Assembly (NCBI RefSeq): GCF_017377795.1
Contig: NZ_JAFRDR010000001.1
Location: 124,001-188,000 of the forward strand
DNA: 64,000 nt
Direction of reading: 5' to 3'
From: Williamsia soli
GTDB lineage: Bacteria > Actinomycetota > Actinomycetes > Mycobacteriales > Mycobacteriaceae
Notes under the pieces: generated by a model
Database searches by the model: none
What the model saw: only the letters and a program-made list of their open reading frames with translations
Told to the model about the DNA's origin: nothing
Shown here: piece after piece, positions 60,569 to 64,000 of the stretch
Numbering within the stretch: position 1 is the first letter of the stretch
Layout: each line of letters opens with the position of its first letter
Position numbers and translations under genes: made by a program

Positions 60569-60973
60569 ATGAGCAGGCTTACCAATTGTCGCGCGATCGG
60601 TGCCGGGATCGTGGCGGCGGCCGGCGCTGCACTGGTGCTGGGGGCCGGACCCGGTGCTGCCGTACCGGACACCGGCTCTGCTGGAGCGGGCACCGCCGAC
60701 CTGTCGCTAGCTATTTCCTCGGGCTTCGACACCTGCTACCTCGCGATCACCAACAACGGACCGGGCACCGCACACAACGTCATCGCCGTACCCAGCAGCC
60801 TGGCCGCCCTCGTAGCCGGTGGGCCACCGGAACTATTGGGCACTGTGCCCGCCGGCCAATCGCGCACCGCATACTTCAACGGATGCGGCTTCATTCACGG
60901 CACACCCCTCACCTACTCGGTGTTCTCGACCACCGCTGATCCCAACCTGTCCAACAACACGGTCACCTACTAG
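60569..60973 (+). CDS. Secreted protein with DUF11-like fold
   Basis: 134 residues. Signal peptide (AIGAGIVAAAGAALVLGAGPGAA) with likely cleavage near residue 32. The mature part reads ADLSLAISSGFDTCYLAITNNGPGTAHNVIAV, then LLGTVPAGQSRTAYFNGC and STTADPNLSNNTVTY, which is the typical beta sandwich of DUF11/CARDB-like repeats. Two Cys residues may form a disulfide outside the cell. AAGGGGG lies about 8 nt before the ATG. Role unknown, perhaps wall-associated. Confidence 0.7.
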   Translation: MSRLTNCRAIGAGIVAAAGAALVLGAGPGAAVPDTGSAGAGTADLSLAISSGFDTCYLAITNNGPGTAHNVIAVPSSLAALVAGGPPELLGTVPAGQSRTAYFNGCGFIHGTPLTYSVFSTTADPNLSNNTVTY

Positions 60974-61261
60974 ATCTGCCGCCAAGCGGCCTGGTCTTCC
61001 GGTCCCTGGTGGGCCGCCGGTCTCGCCCCCACTGCGACTACACGTTTACTTCTGCTCGACCTCGATACCGCGAGCCAGTCGGTCCGGAAAGTTGTCCAGA
61101 TATACTGTGGCACAGTCAAATTGCGGCATTCGTACAGGCCGTGTCAAGTAGACTGCTGCATGTTGCTCAGACGGACAAGGACAAACCGACGTCTCGCTGA
61201 GCGTCATTGTGAGCGACTCGGCGATGATGCAGACATCGGCGAGAGGGACTGGCGTTGACGC

Positions 61262-61879
61262 TTACTCTCTGGGCTGCTGTCGGACTTCGGTGAGGAACAT
61301 CGTGACGACCCGACGCGCCTGTGCGACCCAGCGATCGCCTCCGGGGTCGTTGGCCACCTGCTGGTGGGTGAGGCCTGCGCACAGCGCGGTGAACAGGTCG
61401 ACGTCCTCTGCGCGGCTCACGCCGGCTGCCTGCAGCAGCGCCGCTCCGCGGTTCAGGAATTCGATGGCAATCGCGTAGGACTCCGGGGAAGGTTCGAACC
61501 CAGGGATGGTGCGCTGGAAAAGTAGCTGGTGACGTTCGACGTCGTCGCTCGAGAATCGGACGATCCTGCTGACGAATTCGGTGAGATCTTGTTCAGGATT
61601 GCCAGTCGGCGTCAGGTCCGCGGTGTATGCGAGTAGCTGGCGGTTGCCGTCTGCAAACATCGCGTCGTAGAGCGCCAGCTTGGAGTCGAAATAGGCGTAG
61701 AGCGACGGCTGGCGCAGGTCTACCCGATCTGCCAAATCGCGCAACGAGATTCCGGCCAACCCGTCTGCCCGGCTGAGCGCCCAGGCCTCTTCAACGATCG
61801 TCGCGATCTTCGCGGCCCGGCGCACGGCGCGACGGTCGGGCACAGAGGGCTCGGCCCCGGGCTGTTCCGCCTCTGACAC
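61262..61879 (-). CDS. TetR family regulator of the serine-hydrolase operon
   Basis: 205 residues with a 14-residue polar lead, then HTH RAAKIATIVEEAWALSRADGLAGISLRDLADRVDLRQPSLYAYFDSK (about 21-68) and a TetR C-terminal domain (TetR_C-like, with DVERHQLLFQRTIPGF). It is divergent from the operon at 62053. Three CTATC-n3-GATAG operators in the gap make control of that operon and itself highly likely. The inducer is unknown. Confidence 0.9.
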   Translation of the reverse strand: MSEAEQPGAEPSVPDRRAVRRAAKIATIVEEAWALSRADGLAGISLRDLADRVDLRQPSLYAYFDSKLALYDAMFADGNRQLLAYTADLTPTGNPEQDLTEFVSRIVRFSSDDVERHQLLFQRTIPGFEPSPESYAIAIEFLNRGAALLQAAGVSRAEDVDLFTALCAGLTHQQVANDPGGDRWVAQARRVVTMFLTEVRQQPRE

Positions 61880-61887
61880 GGCAACAC

Positions 61888-61998
61888 CTATCCACGATAG
61901 AAAAACTATGAACGATCGAAGTCATCATACGGGCTCGTGGATACGCCGAAGGCACACCTTGTGGAGCTATCAGTGATAGATATACTATCAACGATAGT
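61888..61998. promoter_or_regulatory. Three CTATC-NNN-GATAG operators in the TetR/serine-hydrolase gap
   Basis: Copies: CTATCCACGATAG (61888-61900), CTATCAGTGATAG (61967-61979) and CTATCAACGATAG (61985-61997, extended by one base pair to ACTATC-aac-GATAGT at 61984-61998). Each is a perfect 5- or 6-bp palindrome. The first covers the region just upstream of the tetR start and the other two cover the operon promoter. Confidence 0.85.
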
Positions 61999-62052
61999 GT
62001 GGCTGCCTATTGTTCCGACCGCGACAATCGGCCTTCGAAAGGACCGTTTTTG

Positions 62053-62154
62053 ATGACCTCCAGCACTGGAATGCTGTACTGCGACAAAGATTCGCTGTGT
62101 CTCACCGCACCTGAGGGCGTGTGCGGGCACCCGCTCGCCGGAAGTCGAGCGTGA
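62053..62154 (+). CDS. 33-residue cysteine-containing peptide
   Basis: An open frame with a near-ideal ribosome site (AAAGGA about 9 nt before the ATG) reads MTSSTGMLYCDKDSLCLTAP and then contains a third Cys in EGVCGHPL. It ends 5 bp before the ATG of the serine-hydrolase gene. It could be a short regulatory or leader peptide, a metal-binding peptide, or a translational coupler. No family is recognised. Confidence 0.45.
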   Translation: MTSSTGMLYCDKDSLCLTAPEGVCGHPLAGSRA

Positions 62155-62159
62155 GCATC

Positions 62160-63440
62160 ATGACGAACCCGAAAATTCGAGCGGCCTTGGCGATTGCCGC
62201 GGCAGCAGTGCTCGCCCTGAGCGCGTGCACGTCGCAATCACCGACCGGCGCCACCGATACATCGACGACGGCGGCCGAGCCCGACTATTCGGCCCAGCTG
62301 CGCAGCGCCATCCCCGCAGTCATGAAGGACAACGCCATCCCGGGCGTTGTCGTCATGGTGCAATCGCCCTCTCGAGGGGACTGGACCTCCACATTCGGCA
62401 CAGCTGAGCTCGGCCGAGATGTGCCGATCGAGATCAATGACTACCTGCGCATCGGCAGCAACACCAAGACCATGACCTCGACCGTCATCCTGCAGCTCGT
62501 TCAAGAGGGCGTTCTCTCGCTCGACGACCCGATCTCGAAGTTTCGGCCCGACGTGCCTGGCGGCGACAACATCACCATCGCCGACCTTTCCGAAATGCGC
62601 AGCGGGCTCTACAGTTACACCTTCGACCCGGCCTTCAATGCCACGCTGGATGCTGATCCGCAGAAGGCGTGGACGCCGGATGAGCTGCTCGCGATCGCCT
62701 TCTCTCATCCGCCCAATTCGGCGCCGGATCAGGTCTTCGACTACAGCAACACCAACATCGTGCTGCTCGGGGTGGTGATCGAACAGCTCACCGGGATGTC
62801 GGCCTCAGAGGCGTTCGCACAGCGCATCTTCGAACCGCTGGGTCTGACGCACACCCACCTGCCGGCGCCAGACGATTCGTCGATTCCCGACACTCATCCG
62901 CAGGGTTATCAGTTCGGCACGAACGTCGAAACGATCGACTCGTACGCCGTCCCCGCCGCTCTCCTGCCCGACGCGCTGAATGGAACCCTGAAGCCGCTCA
63001 ACCAAACAGACGCGAACCCGTCGTGGGCGTGGACGGCCGGCGGCGCCATCTCCACCCCCACTGACCTTGCCACCTACGTCAAGGCCCTCGTCCGCGGCGG
63101 CTTACTCGACGACGAGACCCAGAAGCTGCGACTGGACAGTGTGCAGTCGATGACCTCTGGCACACCGAGCGGCGTCGGCTATGGCCTCGGGATCGCACAG
63201 TTCGCCCCCGGCATCTTCGGGCATGACGGTCAACTGCCCGGCTTCTCTACGTTCATGGCTTACAACATCGACACGGGCGACACCATCATCATCGGCACGA
63301 ATCTTTCGGCCTCCCCGGTCGACGGAGAGAACGCCGCAGTAGTGGTGGCGAAGTCCATCATCGGCACGCTCTACGGAAAATCCGCCGTACCCGGCGACCC
63401 GGCCGCCGCGCCCACTCAAACCTCGGGAGTGCCCAAGTGA
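62160..63440 (+). CDS. Serine hydrolase lipoprotein (class C beta-lactamase/DD-peptidase family)
   Basis: 426 residues. Lipoprotein signal with lipidated Cys23 (LALSAC). The catalytic S-x-x-K is Ser100-Asn-Thr-Lys103 in IGSNTKTMTS. The second motif YSN is near 200 (DYSNTN), and the third, HDG (GHDGQLPG), is near 355. Such proteins hydrolyse D-amino-acid peptides, esters or beta-lactams at the cell surface. The stop overlaps the next gene's start (GTGA), which ties its work to the membrane HExxH protein. Expression is probably controlled by the TetR protein. Confidence 0.9.
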   Translation: MTNPKIRAALAIAAAAVLALSACTSQSPTGATDTSTTAAEPDYSAQLRSAIPAVMKDNAIPGVVVMVQSPSRGDWTSTFGTAELGRDVPIEINDYLRIGSNTKTMTSTVILQLVQEGVLSLDDPISKFRPDVPGGDNITIADLSEMRSGLYSYTFDPAFNATLDADPQKAWTPDELLAIAFSHPPNSAPDQVFDYSNTNIVLLGVVIEQLTGMSASEAFAQRIFEPLGLTHTHLPAPDDSSIPDTHPQGYQFGTNVETIDSYAVPAALLPDALNGTLKPLNQTDANPSWAWTAGGAISTPTDLATYVKALVRGGLLDDETQKLRLDSVQSMTSGTPSGVGYGLGIAQFAPGIFGHDGQLPGFSTFMAYNIDTGDTIIIGTNLSASPVDGENAAVVVAKSIIGTLYGKSAVPGDPAAAPTQTSGVPK

Positions 63441-64000
63441 CAACCACACCCACACACTCTGCAGCAATACCACCGAACCCCGATCCCGACGGGGCCGCTG
63501 CAGCAGGAGAGGCGACGTCATCGCCCGCTCGACGGAGAGTCTGGCAGATGTTCGCTGCGATGCCGGTCATCATGATCGTCACGCACTATCTGACGGTCAT
63601 TCCGCATGAGTACAGCCATTCGTTCATGGCCTGGATTGTGGGCATCAAGAGCAACCCGTTGCTGATCGACTGGGGCGGCACCGGCGCGTGGAATCTGTTC
63701 CTGCTCGCACACATCGACGAGAACGTCGACTACACCCAGGCGCTGGCAGCAGGCGATCACTGGCAGGTGGCGTTGGCCGCGTTCGCAGGACCAGGAATCG
63801 GCAACGGTCTGGGATACGTCGTGGCCCGGCTGATGATCAAGCGAAGGCCGATCGTCAGCCGGCCGTGGGTTGCCCTCTGGCTGTTCTGGTACCTGTTCTT
63901 CTGCGTCGCGAACCTGTACGACTACGTCCCCCTGCGAGTGTTCGCCGATGACGGAGACGTCACTCATTTTGTCCTCGGCTGGCAGATCGACCGCTGGTGG
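63437..64000 (+). CDS. Membrane protein with HExxH motif (M50-like), cut by window end
   Basis: 188 residues are visible; the gene runs off the window. A polar, Pro/Ala-rich N-terminus is followed by a helix containing THYLTVIPHEYSHSFMAWIVG, in which His57, Glu58 and His61 form an HExxH zinc motif as in site-2-protease-like M50 enzymes. Two more hydrophobic stretches follow, with GPGIGNGLGYVVARLM and FWYLFFCVANLYDYVPL. The start GTG overlaps the stop of the serine-hydrolase gene by 4 nt. It may act on membrane proteins or simply bind zinc; the catalytic Asp partner is not yet visible. Confidence 0.65.
   Translation, partial: MTTTPTHSAAIPPNPDPDGAAAAGEATSSPARRRVWQMFAAMPVIMIVTHYLTVIPHEYSHSFMAWIVGIKSNPLLIDWGGTGAWNLFLLAHIDENVDYTQALAAGDHWQVALAAFAGPGIGNGLGYVVARLMIKRRPIVSRPWVALWLFWYLFFCVANLYDYVPLRVFADDGDVTHFVLGWQIDRWW

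Noticed and set aside
61009-61200. Short plus-strand open frame before the TetR gene
   Set aside because: Its composition is not protein-like, it has no ribosome site, and it covers a stretch with no other coding signal.

Overview
The window is chromosomal DNA of a high-GC actinobacterium. A secreted antigen-85-type mycolyl esterase (57.9-58.8 kb), a CYP255A-type P450 system, and GTG/ATG starts with frequent 4-nt ATGA/GTGA overlaps point to the mycolic-acid bacteria (Mycobacteriales). Gordonia or a close relative is my best guess, but no rRNA or marker gene here proves it. I saw no tRNA, rRNA, CRISPR array, transposase or integrase.

Layout. 0-11 kb: the end of a carboxylate-amine ligase, a GlxA/AraC regulator, a standalone riboflavin kinase, arylamine N-acetyltransferase, a degenerate alpha/beta hydrolase in front of a nitroreductase-like protein and an FMN reductase, glucose-6-phosphate dehydrogenase, an MFS drug exporter, an alpha/beta hydrolase and a TetR/VOC divergent pair. 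11-21 kb: a UBP zinc finger, a small membrane protein pair, a FUSC exporter, dodecin, a SulP transporter, a nuclease gene framed by two 75-bp palindromes, an amidohydrolase and an acyl-CoA ligase. 20-31 kb: an F420/PPOX protein, DUF429 and CMD proteins, a divergent pair of citrate-synthase-like genes (one with an HTH), a secreted lipase, an HxlR/quinone-reductase pair, and a SWIM/SNF2 pair. 31-36 kb: a gcoB-gcoA guaiacol (aryl ether) O-demethylase operon with its divergent AraC regulator, then a PEP-mutase-like enzyme and a lipoprotein sugar dehydrogenase. 37-49 kb: a Na+/H+ antiporter, a hydroxyacid dehydrogenase, RNase HI, a nitronate monooxygenase with a TDT transporter, GH16, an ACR3-like transporter with a universal stress protein, rhodanese, M23 peptidase and L,D-transpeptidase. 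Two paralogous 49-residue microproteins lie 4 kb apart in this stretch. 49.6-54.6 kb: an NCS2 permease, biuret-hydrolase-like and allophanate-hydrolase-like operon with a GntR regulator whose probable operator is found at both ends. 54.6-58.8 kb: an SDR, an XRE/MmyB regulator, DUF427, a YhdH-type reductase and the mycolyl esterase. 58.8-61.2 kb: a gene-poor, AT-richer stretch with two overlapping orphan genes and a small secreted protein. 61.2-64 kb: a TetR regulator, three matching operators, and an operon of a 33-residue cysteine peptide, a serine-hydrolase lipoprotein and a membrane HExxH protein cut by the window end.

How genes work together. Clear catabolic logic is seen for gcoAB (aryl methyl ether to catechol plus formaldehyde) and for the permease-isochorismatase-amidase operon (uptake, then amide hydrolysis, probably biuret via allophanate). 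Several one-regulator/one-target pairs have visible palindromic operators. The most unusual structure is the nuclease cassette at 16346-17340. Its start codon lies 2 nt beyond one palindrome, and its stop codon lies inside the arm of the other.
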